Source: Desulfovibrio piger
GTDB lineage: Bacteria; Desulfobacterota; Desulfovibrionia; Desulfovibrionales; Desulfovibrionaceae
Direction of reading: 5' to 3'
DNA length: 40,570 bases
Assembly (NCBI RefSeq): GCF_012843875.1
Contig: NZ_JABAFY010000021.1
Location: 1 to 40,570 of the forward strand
Each line of letters opens with the position of its first letter. Within the stretch, counting starts at the first letter, position 1. The notes beneath the pieces were generated by a model. The model had not been told where the DNA came from. It saw only the letters and a program-made list of their open reading frames with translations, and searched no databases. A program made the position numbers and the translations under genes. Positions 23,479 to 32,522 of the stretch are shown in pieces.

Positions 23479-24590
23479 TCAGGCTCCCGTCTGCGCGCTG
23501 CCGGTGTCGATGCGGGTGATGACCGACATGCCGGAGCGGATCTCCGGTAGGCGCTCCTGCCCGGGCTCGAAGGCGATACGCACCGGGATGCGCTGGACGA
23601 CCTTGGTGAAGTTGCCGGACGAGGTGTCCTTGGGCAGCAGGGAGAAGGTGGCCCCGGTGGCGGGCGAGATGCTCTCCACATGGCCCTTGAAGGTGTGGCC
23701 GGGAAGGTGTCGATGAGGATCTCCACGGGCTGCCCAGCCCGGATGTTGCCTATCTGGGTCTCCTTGTAATTGGCCACGATGTAGGGGGGCATGTCCAGCA
23801 CCAGGGAGACGACCTGCATGCCTTCCCTCACCAGATCACCCACCTGTATCTTGCGGGCACCGGTGTGTCTGTTGCCCGGGGCGGTGATGATGGTGTGCCC
23901 CAGGTCGATGAGGGCGCTCTGCAACTGGGCTTCCGCGGCCCGGAGGTCAGCCTCGCGCAGCTGCCTGTCCGCCTTTTGCAGTTCGAGCTTGCGCTCCTGT
24001 ACCCGGACTTCGGCCAGGGCCTCGCGGTGGCTGTGCTGGGCCGTGCGCAGGTTGATCTCGGCCGAGTCCGCCTCACGGGTGGAGACGGCGTTGCATTTGA
24101 AGAGCTTCTGCACGCGGGCGTTCTCGCGGCTGGCCAGATCGAGACGTGCCGCCGCATTTTCCGCAGCCACGCGGGCCTGCCGGATGCAGGCCTCCTGCAA
24201 ACCTATCTCCAGATCAAGACGCTCCAGATTGGCGGCGCTCTTGTCCCTGACGGCCCGGGCCTGATCCGTGCGGACCCGGTAGTCGGCATCCTGCACGCGC
24301 AGGAGCACGTCCCCGGCCTTCACCTGCTGGAAATCGCCAAAGCCCACCTGGGCCACATAGCCGTTGACCTTGGCCTCCAGCACTACGCGGTCGAGCTGGG
24401 TATAGGCATTGTCCGTCTCCTGGATGCGCTTGCCGCTCTCCAGCCGGTTGAAGTTCAGCAGGAAGAAAAGGATGACGAGCAGCAGCATGCCCAGGATGAT
24501 CCACGGCGAGAGCCGGAAAAGGGCCAGCAGGCGGTCATACAGGGCCAGCTTCAGCAGTTCGTCGGCAAAACCGGGTTTGAGGCTGTTCAT
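23479..24590 (-). pseudogene. emrA: EmrA-type membrane fusion protein, broken by a one-base deletion
   Basis: Periplasmic adaptor of an EmrAB-type drug efflux pump. The 5' part codes an N-terminal membrane anchor (about 28-47), the biotinyl-lipoyl-like block EAKVNGYVAQVGFGDFQQVKAGD, a long coiled-coil hairpin (about 105-225) and the YIVANYKETQIGNIRAGQPV block. After IDTFP the frame shifts: from about 23700 the true continuation (GHTFKGHVESISPATGATFS...) is one frame away and ends at TGA 23479. One missing base in the C3-G2 run near 23698-23703 explains it; adding it gives a full-length protein of about 370 residues. As written, the product loses its last 70 or so residues for unrelated sequence. 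It could be a real inactivation or a sequencing error. Confidence 0.85.
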
Positions 24591-24653
24591 GACGGTCCCC
24601 GTGCGTTCAGTTTCCCGGCGTGCCCAGATCCACGGGGCTGACCGGCGTTGGTT

Positions 24654-26139
24654 TCATGCCTTGACGAAGGCCAGCAGCAGCATGGTGCCCAGAGCGATGC
24701 AGACGCAGAGGGCAAAGACATCGTTGATCCCCAGGATGAAGGCATCGGTCTGCAACTGTTGTCCGAGCTGGTCCAGCGAGCCGCCGCTGTCCAGAAAACG
24801 GGCCACGGCCGAGGCGTCTCCGGTCAGGCGGCTGCCTGTCTGGCTGAAGTACAGATCCTCCCGCTGCCGGATGAGCAGCAGGAACAGGGCATTGCCCTCG
24901 ATGGGCGTGGAGATGCGCGAGACCTGGATATAGGCCAGCAGTCCTACGGCGGTCTTGGCCGTGAAGCAGGCCATGCAGAAGGCCATCAGGGAAAGGAAGA
25001 CCAGCGGGTGTCCGATGGCGAACAGGATGGCCATGGGGAAAAAGTCGGCGGCCACCCAGTCAGCGGTGATGAAGGTGCCCTGATAGCAGGCCAGCCCCAT
25101 GAGCAGGACGCCCGTGGCGCAGAGCAGGCGCGTGTCCGCCTTGAGCACCAGAAAGGCGCAGAAGGGCGTGGCCAGCAGCTGCAGCAGGGCCACCAGCAGC
25201 AGGGGCAGGCCGCTTTGCAGGGGCCGCAGATCGTGCACCGTGTCCAGGAACAGGGTGATGAGCAGGGAATTGGCGGAGAGGATGAATATATAGATGATGA
25301 CCATGCCCACGGACATGATGATGTTGAAGTCCGCGAACAGCCGGGGCGGGGCCCAGGGGCGTTCCACCAGCGCCTCGTTGGCGAGGAAAAGGAGGAAGCT
25401 GACGATACCGCCGGCCAGGAACACCGTGATGATGCCGGAATCGAACCAGCCCAGGCGTTCGCCCTGATCCAGCCCGGCATAGATGAGGACGACGCTCAGG
25501 CAATAGAAGGCCATGCCGGAATAGTCCGGCTTGTGCAGCAGCTCCCTGATGCGTATCCGGGGGCAGATGGCGCTGGAGCAGGACGAAATAGACGAACATG
25601 ATGAGCCCGGACTGCCAGTAGATCCATTGCCAGCCCATATATTCCAGATAAAAGGCCCCCAGCGAGACGCCGGAATTGATGCCCAGGGAGACACGGAAGG
25701 TGAAAAAGGCCAGCACCACCACCCACCACGGCGGCGGCAGATGCTTGAGCATGATCTGTATGGTGGCCGTCACGAAGGAGCCGATGAGCAGCCCCATGAG
25801 GGCGTGGGCCACGAGCAGGTTCTCGTAGCCGGAGATGAAGGGGATGCAGAAAGCGACGCAGACGAAGCCGAGGGAAAGCGGCAGGAGCAGACGCCGCAGG
25901 CCCAGCGCTGTCAGGAAAAAGGGTAGTATGGGCGCAAGGATGAGCTGTGATGCTGATGCAACGGTACTGATGACGGAGCCTTCATCATAAGATAATCCCC
26001 ATATACCACGCAAATAAGGCAGCGATGAGATAAGAAGACGGCCATGAAATGTCGTCATGGCTGCGGCAAGACAGATGGCAACAAGTATACCAGCCTGACT
26101 TCCACTCAGTGGAGGAAGAAGATGTTTGCATGTATCCAT
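24654..26139 (-). pseudogene. emrB: EmrB-type multidrug transporter, broken by a one-base insertion
   Basis: Inner-membrane partner of EmrA, 14-helix major-facilitator type. The 5' frame codes residues 1 to about 193 (MDTCKHLLPP...IYWQSGLIMFVYFVLLQRHLP). At the G5 run 25559-25563 (C5 on the coding strand) the frame is lost; the other frame resumes with RIRELLHKPDYSGMAFYCL and continues to the end at 24654 (LLLAFVKA). Removing one C restores a protein of about 494 residues, the normal family size. The order emrB then emrA is the reverse of E. coli, and the gap is 63 bases. The 5' third is lower in GC than its surroundings. Either decay, phase variation at a short tract, or a base-call error. 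Confidence 0.85.
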
Positions 26140-26188
26140 ATCTTTACAGGGGTCTAAAAGGCTTTCTGCAGATAAAAGTGCCTATTGA

Positions 26189-26203
26189 CCGATGATACAT
26201 CGG
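26189..26203. promoter_or_regulatory. Operator-like dyad upstream of emrB
   Basis: CCGATG-ATA-CATCGG is a perfect 15-base dyad, 50 bases before the emrB start codon. It is placed like a repressor site for the pump operon, but no regulator gene is adjacent. Confidence 0.35.
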
Positions 26204-26310
26204 AAACATGCGTCCGGAAAAATGTCAAGCGGAAAGTGTCATCAACCCGTGGCGGACGTTGGCGGCAGGCCGGGGCGCAATGCGCCATCCCGGTCATGGG
26301 AAAAGGGCAT

Positions 26311-26340
26311 AAAAAAGCCTCCGCCCGGAAAGGCGGAGGC
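26311..26340 (-). terminator. Rho-independent terminator of the kinase gene
   Basis: GCCTCCGCC (26317-26325) and GGCGGAGGC (26332-26340); on the minus strand T6 follows. It lies 40 bases after the stop of the gene at 26380. Confidence 0.9.
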
Positions 26341-26379
26341 CCGTCATGCGAGGATGGCCGCGAAAAGCGGCAAAGAGGA

Positions 26380-26937
26380 TCAGGCCGTGGGCAGGCCGGG
26401 CAGGGGAGGCAGATGCTCGGCGATCCAGCGGGCACACTGCTGGGGCGTCTTCTGGCGGGCGTCACAGCGCAGGGTGGCGTAGTGGTTGTAGAGGGCCTCG
26501 CGCTCATAAAAAATGTCGGCTAGGGTCTGCCCCGGGGCGATGGCCAGGCCGCGGTCGGGATTGCGGGCGATGCGCTCCTCGATGGTCTCCAGCGGTACGT
26601 CCAGGAAGACCACGGGCCCCAGAGTGGCCAGATGTGCCATGGCCTGCGGCCGGTAGACGGCGCTGCCGCCCGTGGCGATGACCGTGCGCTGGACGCGGAT
26701 GGAGCCCAGGACCACGGCTTCCAGATCCAGGAAGGCCTCCTTGCTCAGGGCGTCGGTGACGGACTGCAGGCGGTCGGCGTACAGGGCTTCCATAAGATAG
26801 TCGCTGTCCATGAAGGCCCAGCCCAGGGTCTGGGCCAGGGCCATGCCCACAGTGGATTTTCCCGCGCCGGCCATGCCGATGAGGACCACACAGGGACAGG
26901 CGGGCGGCGGGGGCAGCAGATGTTCTGGCGTGGACAT
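26380..26937 (-). CDS. Shikimate-kinase-family kinase, possibly a homoserine kinase
   Basis: A 185-residue P-loop kinase. Walker A is GMAGAGKST (21-29), the acidic pair is D44-S-D46, the central motif is ATGGSAVYRP (88-97), and the lid/C-terminal block is YEREALYNHYA (144-154). This is the shikimate kinase fold, but the shikimate-binding Arg of the family (F-R-x-x-E) is missing: here it reads F69-L-D-L-E73. The third Gly of GGG is Ser. In Desulfovibrio a shikimate-kinase-like protein has, as I recall from mutant-fitness work, been proposed as the missing homoserine kinase of threonine synthesis, and this protein may be it. AAGGAG precedes ATG 26937; a strong promoter is at 26967-26995. Ordinary AroK activity remains possible. 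Confidence 0.8.
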   Translation of the reverse strand: MSTPEHLLPPPPACPCVVLIGMAGAGKSTVGMALAQTLGWAFMDSDYLMEALYADRLQSVTDALSKEAFLDLEAVVLGSIRVQRTVIATGGSAVYRPQAMAHLATLGPVVFLDVPLETIEERIARNPDRGLAIAPGQTLADIFYEREALYNHYATLRCDARQKTPQQCARWIAEHLPPLPGLPTA

Positions 26938-26966
26938 GCGGTCTCCTTGGTGATAATGAAATAAAA

Positions 26967-26995
26967 ATTGTGCCGTCGCAGGCACATCCTGTCAA
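26967..26995 (-). promoter_or_regulatory. Sigma70 promoter of the kinase gene
   Basis: On the minus strand a perfect TTGACA (26995-26990) and CACAAT (26972-26967) are 17 bases apart, 30 bases before the start codon. Confidence 0.75.
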
Positions 26996-27082
26996 GGCGC
27001 AAAAGGCCTTTACCGACAGGCAGGGAGCGGTCCCGCCGGCGTTTTTTTGTTCATTGTCCCGCCCGGGGATGGTGAACAAGCC

Positions 27083-27111
27083 TTGACGGCGGGCCTTATG
27101 CCGTGTATGAA
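27083..27111 (+). promoter_or_regulatory. Sigma70 promoter of the rpmH operon
   Basis: TTGACG (27083-27088) and TATGAA (27106-27111) are 17 bases apart. It is back to back with the kinase promoter and would give a leader of about 145 bases before rpmH. Confidence 0.7.
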
Positions 27112-27262
27112 ACCCTTTCAAATTTACAGGCTGCAAGGCGTATTCCGTGCAGCGACAGTGCTGCGGGCACGGGCAAGCCTTCCCGCTTATGTCGCGCAAA
27201 ACTCGCGCCGGGCCACTTGGCCTGCTGTCCGTCGCCGCAGCCACACGCAAGGAGCTAGAGCA

Positions 27263-27397
27263 ATGAAGAGAACATACCAGCCCAGTAAAGTCAGAAGAGC
27301 CCGCACCCACGGTTTCCGCGCCCGCATGGCCACCCCCAGCGGCCGCGCCATCCTGCGCCGTCGTCGCGCCAAGGGTCGCAAGCATCTGAGCGCCTAG
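27263..27397 (+). CDS. rpmH: 50S ribosomal protein L34
   Basis: A 44-residue basic protein, [20 protein letters not shown] at the start and [13 protein letters not shown] at the end, which is the complete L34 sequence pattern. It binds 23S rRNA in the large subunit. AAGGAGC stands 8 bases before the ATG at 27263. As in most bacteria it heads the rpmH-rnpA-yidD-yidC-khpB-mnmE run. dnaA is not next to it here, so this is not obviously the replication origin. Confidence 0.97.
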   Translation: MKRTYQPSKVRRARTHGFRARMATPSGRAILRRRRAKGRKHLSA

Positions 27398-27439
27398 TCG
27401 ATTGGGGGCTGCGCCCCGCGATCCCAGAAGCGAGCCATC

Positions 27440-27835
27440 ATGGCCGAACGCCTTTTTCTGCCCCGCCAGAGCCGCATCCGCAAACAAGCGGAGTATTCCG
27501 CGTGCTACGAGCGGGGCAGGCGTTACCATACGGAGCATTTCCTTGTTTTTGTACGGCCCCGCGAAAACGGGGCCTGTACGCGTATGGGCATGGCTGTATC
27601 CCGCAAGGTGGGCAAAGCGGTCACGCGCAACCGGGTCAAACGTCTGCTGCGGGAATTCTTTCGCCTGCACCGGGCACTTTTGCCCGAACATCTGGATATC
27701 GTCGCTGTGGCCAAAAAGCACACCGGCGCGGCGGACCTGAGCCAGGACCGCGTCAACGCCCAGCTGCTGCCGCTGCTGCAGCGCCTGCCGGGCCTGCACC
27801 CGGCCAGGAACAACGGCGGCCGGAACAGGGACTAG
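27440..27835 (+). CDS. rnpA: Ribonuclease P protein component
   Basis: A 131-residue basic protein with the RNase P signature [21 protein letters not shown] (about 55-75) and the preceding [20 protein letters not shown] strand region. It assists the RNase P RNA in cutting 5' leaders from pre-tRNAs. It starts 42 bases after rpmH and ends 2 bases before yidD. Slightly longer than usual because of a polar, Asn/Gly/Arg-rich tail. Confidence 0.95.
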   Translation: MAERLFLPRQSRIRKQAEYSACYERGRRYHTEHFLVFVRPRENGACTRMGMAVSRKVGKAVTRNRVKRLLREFFRLHRALLPEHLDIVAVAKKHTGAADLSQDRVNAQLLPLLQRLPGLHPARNNGGRNRD

Positions 27836-27837
27836 CC

Positions 27838-28068
27838 ATGCTGCGCCGTCTCTTCGTCCTGCCCATCCGCTTCTACCAGCTGTTCATCTCTCCGGTCCTG
27901 CCCCCTGCCTGTCGTTTTTACCCCACATGTTCCGCCTACGCCCTGGAAGCCATCATGACCCACGGCGTATTGCGCGGCGGCTGGCTGGCCTTGCGTCGTC
28001 TGGCCCGCTGCCATCCCTGGGGCGGCTCGGGATATGATCCCGTGCCCCCTGCGCGGCGTCACCCGTAG
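27838..28068 (+). CDS. yidD: Membrane protein insertion efficiency factor YidD
   Basis: A 76-residue protein with the family pattern [30 protein letters not shown] and the C-terminal [14 protein letters not shown]. It is a small membrane-associated protein that helps YidC-dependent insertion. The ATG at 27838 is 2 bases after the rnpA stop codon, indicating translational coupling. Confidence 0.95.
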   Translation: MLRRLFVLPIRFYQLFISPVLPPACRFYPTCSAYALEAIMTHGVLRGGWLALRRLARCHPWGGSGYDPVPPARRHP

Positions 28069-28095
28069 TCTCTGCTTCATGGAGTACCTCCCCGC

Positions 28096-29745
28096 ATGCA
28101 AGACGGCAAAAATCTTATCATGGCAATTGTCCTGTGTCTGCTCGTGGTCGTCGGCTGGAGCTATCTGGCCGACTATATGGGTTGGGTGGTCAAACCCGAT
28201 CCGGCCGAGATAGCCAAGATGGAGGCTGCCCAGGCCGAGCAGGCCCAGAAGGCCCAGGCTGAAGCCGAAGCCAAGCAGAAGGCCCAGGCCGAGCCCCTGC
28301 CTGCCTTCACTCCCGCCCCCGGCGTGGACGTGACGGTGGACGCCCCCCTGTACAAGGCCGTGCTGCATTCCGGCGGCGGTGTGCTGCGCTCCTTCGAGCT
28401 CAAAAAGTACACCTCCGGCCTGGACGAGGATTCTCCCCGCATCAATATGGTGGATCCCCAGACCGCCGCTGTGGCGCCTCTGGGCCTGGTCATCAACGGT
28501 CAGCCTTCGTGGAGCACCGGCAAGTGGGCCCTGGAGTCCGACAGCGGTGTGACCGTGGCTGAAGGCGGCAAGGGCGTCGTCCGCCTGGTGGGCGAGGTCG
28601 ACAACCTGCGCGTGACCCGTGAACTGACCTTCAATTCCGAAAATTACCTGATCTCCGAAAAGGTGAGCCTGGCCACCCTGGGCACCGACACCCGCAGCGT
28701 GCGCGTGCGCTACACCGTGGCCGCCGACACCAGCAATGCCGCCAACACCAACTACGACGCCATGCGCGTGGCCTGGGACAACGGCGGTTCGCTGGGCGAA
28801 GAGACCTCCACCGACAAGCTGACCAAGGAAGGCGTGGAAGCCAGCGGCAAGCTCTACTGGGCCGGCCCCATGAGCACCTACTTCCTGTCCGCCGTCATGC
28901 CCGGTGACGCCGATGAGGCCCGCATGGTGGGCCGCATGCAGGGCAGCGTCTACCGCGTGGCCCTGGAGCCCAAGGAAGTGGTGGTGGCCCCCGGCCAGGA
29001 GACCACCCTCGAAGTTTCCTACTGGATGGGTCCCAAGGAGCGCAAGATGCTGGCCGCCGTGTCCGACCAGCTGGCCCTCAGCGTGGACCTGGGCATGTTC
29101 AGCATCATCGCCAAGGGCCTGCTGTGGCTGCTGGAATTCTTCCAGCAGTACACCCACAACTGGGGCCTTTCCATCATCATGCTGACCATCGTCATCAAGG
29201 CCGTGTTCTGGCCCCTGACGGCCAAGAGCTACTCTTCCATGGAAAAGATGAAGAAGCTCCAGCCCATGATGGCCAACATCCGCGAAAAGTATAAGGACGA
29301 CAAGGAAGCCATGAACAAGGAAGTCATGGCCCTGTACAAGACCTACGGCGTCAACCCCGCCAGCGGCTGTGTGCCCATCCTGGTGCAGCTGCCCGTGTTC
29401 TTTGGTCTGTATCAGGCGCTGCTGACCTCCATCGAGCTGCGTCACGCGCCCTTCATCACCTATCTGCCCGGCACGGACCTGATCTGGCTGGCTGACCTGT
29501 CCTCCAAGGACCCCTATTACATCACGCCCATCATCATGGGCATCACCATGTTCCTGCAGCAGAAGATGAGCCCGCCGGCCACCGATCCCATGCAGCAGAA
29601 GATCATGATGTTCCTGCCCATCGTCTTCACCGCCCTGTTCCTGAGCTTCCCCTCCGGTCTGGTGGTGTACTGGCTGGTCAACAACATCCTGTCCATTGCC
29701 CAGCAGTGGCGGATGGGCCGCAGAAGCAAGCTGCTGGCCCAGTAG
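28096..29745 (+). CDS. yidC: Membrane protein insertase YidC
   Basis: A 549-residue insertase. Helix 1 is at about 6-26, followed by an Ala/Gln/Glu/Lys-rich linker (about 36-66), the large periplasmic beta-domain (about 75-315) and the conserved 60KD_IMP core from about 345, containing NWGLSIIMLTIVIKAVFWPL, the cytoplasmic SYSSMEKMKKLQPMM loop, GCVPILVQLPVFFGLYQAL and the final SGLVVYWLVNNILSI helix. It inserts inner-membrane proteins alone or with SecYEG. GGAG at 28081 is the only ribosome binding site, somewhat distant. Length and domain order are those of Gram-negative YidC. Confidence 0.96.
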   Translation: MQDGKNLIMAIVLCLLVVVGWSYLADYMGWVVKPDPAEIAKMEAAQAEQAQKAQAEAEAKQKAQAEPLPAFTPAPGVDVTVDAPLYKAVLHSGGGVLRSFELKKYTSGLDEDSPRINMVDPQTAAVAPLGLVINGQPSWSTGKWALESDSGVTVAEGGKGVVRLVGEVDNLRVTRELTFNSENYLISEKVSLATLGTDTRSVRVRYTVAADTSNAANTNYDAMRVAWDNGGSLGEETSTDKLTKEGVEASGKLYWAGPMSTYFLSAVMPGDADEARMVGRMQGSVYRVALEPKEVVVAPGQETTLEVSYWMGPKERKMLAAVSDQLALSVDLGMFSIIAKGLLWLLEFFQQYTHNWGLSIIMLTIVIKAVFWPLTAKSYSSMEKMKKLQPMMANIREKYKDDKEAMNKEVMALYKTYGVNPASGCVPILVQLPVFFGLYQALLTSIELRHAPFITYLPGTDLIWLADLSSKDPYYITPIIMGITMFLQQKMSPPATDPMQQKIMMFLPIVFTALFLSFPSGLVVYWLVNNILSIAQQWRMGRRSKLLAQ

Positions 29746-29846
29746 GGTCACGGCCCATGACCGCGTGAGCGGTCTTGCGACACGGAAAAGAGTCCATATG
29801 TGGTGGCAGCGGGGTCTCCCCGCTGCCGCCCCTTTTGGGAGAGTTT

Positions 29847-31049
29847 ATGGACGGATTCAAAGAGTTTCAGGGTAAGAATCTGGATGCCGCCATTCAGGAG
29901 GCCTGCAGCTATTACAATGCCGCCCGCGAAAAGCTGGAGATTGAGATAGTTCAGGACGCCAAGAGCGGCATTTTTGGTATCGTGGGGGCCCGCAAGGCCA
30001 AGATCCGTGCGCGCCGTGCCGCTCTGCGCGAAGCCGTGGAAAGCGTCCTCGGCAAGAAGCGCTGCGATGTCCGGCTGGAACGGCCGTCCCTGGGCCGTGA
30101 GGAAGCGCCCCGTCGCTCTGCCGAAAAGATGTCCCCTGCCGCCCGCGAGGAAAGCGTGGCCGCTCCGGCCGCGCCCGCCCCGGAAGAGGCGCGCAAGGAG
30201 GCCGCTTCTGCTGAAGAACGGCCCGCCCGCAAGGACGAGAAGGCTGAGAAGAGCGAAAAGGCCGAACGGCAGGAAAAACCCGCCGAGAACGCCCGCCAGC
30301 CCCGTGGCCGCGGTCGTGGCCGTGACCAGGCCCGTGCCGCCGCTGCGGCCGAAGCCCCGGCCGAGGAAGCCCCTGCCGAAAATGCGGCTCCTGAAGCCGG
30401 CAACCGCCGCGGCGAGGGCCGCCGTGCCCGTCCCCGTCCTTCCGTGCGCGGTGAGGGCGAAGGCCGCCGTCGCCAGCGTCCGCAGGCCCCGGCCGTGCCC
30501 GCGCCTGTGGAGAACACCGAAGACGTGCTGGACGAAGTGGAGGAGAGCCTGCCCTTCACCCCTGTGGAGGAACTGGACCCCCAGCGTCTCGAAGCCCTGA
30601 CCAAGGAAGCCGTGCGCCAGCTCGTCCGCCCCATCGTGGGCGAGGAAGTGACGCTGGAAGTGACCGTGGCCGACGGCCGTGTGCGCGTGGCCGTGGACTG
30701 TGAGGAAGATTCCGGCCTGCTCATCGGGCGCGAGGGCCAGACCCTGGCCTCCCTGCAGTATCTGGCTTCGCGCGTGGTCTCGCGCGGCATGAACGCCGCC
30801 GTGCGCGTGCAGCTGGATGCCGGACGCTACCGCCAGCGCCAGGACGAGAAGCTGCGCGAGATGGCCCTGGCCCTGGCCGAAAAGGTGCGCCAGACCGGCC
30901 GCTCCTATTCCACCCGTCCGCTCAGCTCCTATCATCGCCGCATCGTGCATCTTTGCCTGCAGGATGCCGAGGAAGTGCAGACCCGCAGTTCCGGTGATGG
31001 TCCCATGAAGCGGGTCGTCATCATGCGCCGCCGTCCCGAGCGTTCCTGA
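29847..31049 (+). CDS. khpB: RNA-binding protein KhpB/Jag with a long disordered linker
   Basis: A 400-residue protein: Jag N-terminal domain at 1-52 (MDGFKEFQGKNLDAAIQEA, GIFGIVGARKAKI), a low-complexity linker at about 80-240 rich in Ala, Glu, Arg, Lys and Pro with an RGRGRGR stretch (153-159), a KH domain with LIGREGQ at 292-298, and an R3H domain with SYHRRIVHL (361-369). KhpB with KhpA binds many RNAs and influences cell division and envelope in Gram-positives; in Gram-negatives the role is less clear. The usual family size is about 200-250 residues, so the linker is strongly expanded. ATG 29847 follows GGGAGAG. It shares one base with mnmE (TGATG). Confidence 0.93.
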   Translation: MDGFKEFQGKNLDAAIQEACSYYNAAREKLEIEIVQDAKSGIFGIVGARKAKIRARRAALREAVESVLGKKRCDVRLERPSLGREEAPRRSAEKMSPAAREESVAAPAAPAPEEARKEAASAEERPARKDEKAEKSEKAERQEKPAENARQPRGRGRGRDQARAAAAAEAPAEEAPAENAAPEAGNRRGEGRRARPRPSVRGEGEGRRRQRPQAPAVPAPVENTEDVLDEVEESLPFTPVEELDPQRLEALTKEAVRQLVRPIVGEEVTLEVTVADGRVRVAVDCEEDSGLLIGREGQTLASLQYLASRVVSRGMNAAVRVQLDAGRYRQRQDEKLREMALALAEKVRQTGRSYSTRPLSSYHRRIVHLCLQDAEEVQTRSSGDGPMKRVVIMRRRPERS

Positions 31050-32446
31050 TGCCTACCATCGCCGCCATAGCCACGGCTCCCGGTGCGGGGGGCATCGGCA
31101 TCGTCCGCATCTCCGGGCCGCAGTCCCGGGAGATCCTTTCCCGCATGTTCAGCCCCGCGTCGGCAAAGTTCTCGGGCTTCCGACCCTGGGTGCTGCACCG
31201 CGGGCGCGCCCTGGACCATGAAGGCGCGCCGCTGGATGATGTACTGGCCGTGTTCATGCCCGGTCCGCGCACTTTCACCGGGGAAGACGTGGCCGAGATC
31301 CATTGCCACGGCGGCCCCTTCATCGTGCAGGCCATCCTGGAGACGGCCCTGCGTCTGGGGGCACGGGCCGCGGAGCGGGGCGAGTTCTCGCGCCGGGCCT
31401 TCGTCAACGGCCGCATGGACCTGAGCCAGGCCGAGGCCGTGGCCGAACTCATCGCCGCGCCTTCGCGCGAGGCCCTGCGCTACAGCCTCAACCGTCTGGA
31501 CGGCCTGCTGGGCCGCAAGGTCATGGCCCTGCGCCGGCGTCTGGAAGAGCTGCGCGTGCAGATGAGCCTGGCCGTGGACTTTCCCGACGAAGAGGTGGAA
31601 TGCCTCGCCCCCGAAGCCTTCGCCGCCGTTGTGGAGGACGTGGCCGCCGCCGTGCGCGGTCTGCTGACCGGCCAGCGCCGTGCGCAGGTCATGCAGCAGG
31701 GCGCCGTGGTGGTTCTGGCCGGTGCCGTCAATGCGGGCAAGTCCAGTCTGCTCAATGCCCTGCTGGGCCGCAACCGCGCCCTGGTCACGGACATCCCCGG
31801 CACCACGCGCGATTTCCTTGAGGAAAGCTGCCAGCTGGACGGCCTGCCCGTGCGCCTGACCGATACGGCGGGCCTGCGCGAGACCGACGAGAGCGTGGAA
31901 GAGATGGGCGTGGCCCTGAGCCGCCAGAAGGTGCGTCAGGCCGACGCCATCCTGCTGCTGGTGGACGGCGGCCGTCTGGGCCCTGCCGGGGCCGCTGCCG
32001 ACATCTGTCCCGACGAGGCCGTGCGCGAAGTGCTGGAACAGGCCGGCGACATCCCCGTGCTGCTGGTCTGGAACAAGGTGGACCTGGCGGAGCCCGCCGT
32101 CTGGCCGCCGGTCTGGGGCCATGGCCGTCCCTGCGTGCGCATCAGCGCCAGCACCGGCCACAACGTGGATACCCTGGCCCGCCGTCTGCGGGCCCTGCTG
32201 CTGGACGACGGCAGCCATACGCCGCCCTCCGACGGGCTGGCCCCCAACGCCCGCCAGTCGCTGGTGCTGGAACGTGCCCTGCACGAGCTGGACGCCCTGC
32301 TGGCGGACATCGCCGCAGGCAGTCCTTATGACTGCTGTTCCGTCCGTCTGGACGCCGCGGCGGCCCTGCTGGGCGAGGTCACCGGCCTGGACAGCCCGGA
32401 AGAGGTCTTGAATCGCGTCTTTTCAAGCTTTTGCATCGGCAAGTGA
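31049..32446 (+). CDS. mnmE: tRNA modification GTPase MnmE
   Basis: A 465-residue protein. The N-terminal formyl-THF-binding domain opens with TIAAIATAPGAGGIGIVRISG; the embedded G domain has G1 GAVNAGKSS (about 229-237), G2 TTR, G3 DTAGLRE (about 272-278) and G4 NKVD; it ends with the conserved CIGK. With MnmG it installs the cmnm5/nm5 group on U34 of tRNAs. G1 reads GAVNAGKS where most members have GxPNxGKS; Ala replaces Gly/Pro here but the Lys-Ser are intact. It is translationally coupled to khpB. Confidence 0.97.
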   Translation: MPTIAAIATAPGAGGIGIVRISGPQSREILSRMFSPASAKFSGFRPWVLHRGRALDHEGAPLDDVLAVFMPGPRTFTGEDVAEIHCHGGPFIVQAILETALRLGARAAERGEFSRRAFVNGRMDLSQAEAVAELIAAPSREALRYSLNRLDGLLGRKVMALRRRLEELRVQMSLAVDFPDEEVECLAPEAFAAVVEDVAAAVRGLLTGQRRAQVMQQGAVVVLAGAVNAGKSSLLNALLGRNRALVTDIPGTTRDFLEESCQLDGLPVRLTDTAGLRETDESVEEMGVALSRQKVRQADAILLLVDGGRLGPAGAAADICPDEAVREVLEQAGDIPVLLVWNKVDLAEPAVWPPVWGHGRPCVRISASTGHNVDTLARRLRALLLDDGSHTPPSDGLAPNARQSLVLERALHELDALLADIAAGSPYDCCSVRLDAAAALLGEVTGLDSPEEVLNRVFSSFCIGK

Positions 32447-32471
32447 TTTGTGTTATAAGGGGCAGGTATGC

Positions 32472-32500
32472 GCGTACCGCAGGTACGCGGTACCTCCCTT
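32472..32500 (+). promoter_or_regulatory. Overlapping alternative hairpins between mnmE and the RNase D-like gene
   Basis: GCGTACC-GCA-GGTACGC (32472-32488) forms one stem; GGTAC-GCG-GTACC (32482-32494) forms another that uses the same middle arm. They cannot form together. No T run follows, so this is not a plain terminator. Confidence 0.4.
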
Positions 32501-32522
32501 AGGACACAAACCCCCGAACGGC

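Noticed and set aside
27000..27262. Replication origin next to rpmH
   Set aside because: No dnaA gene and no cluster of DnaA boxes is seen; the stretch is explained by two divergent promoters.
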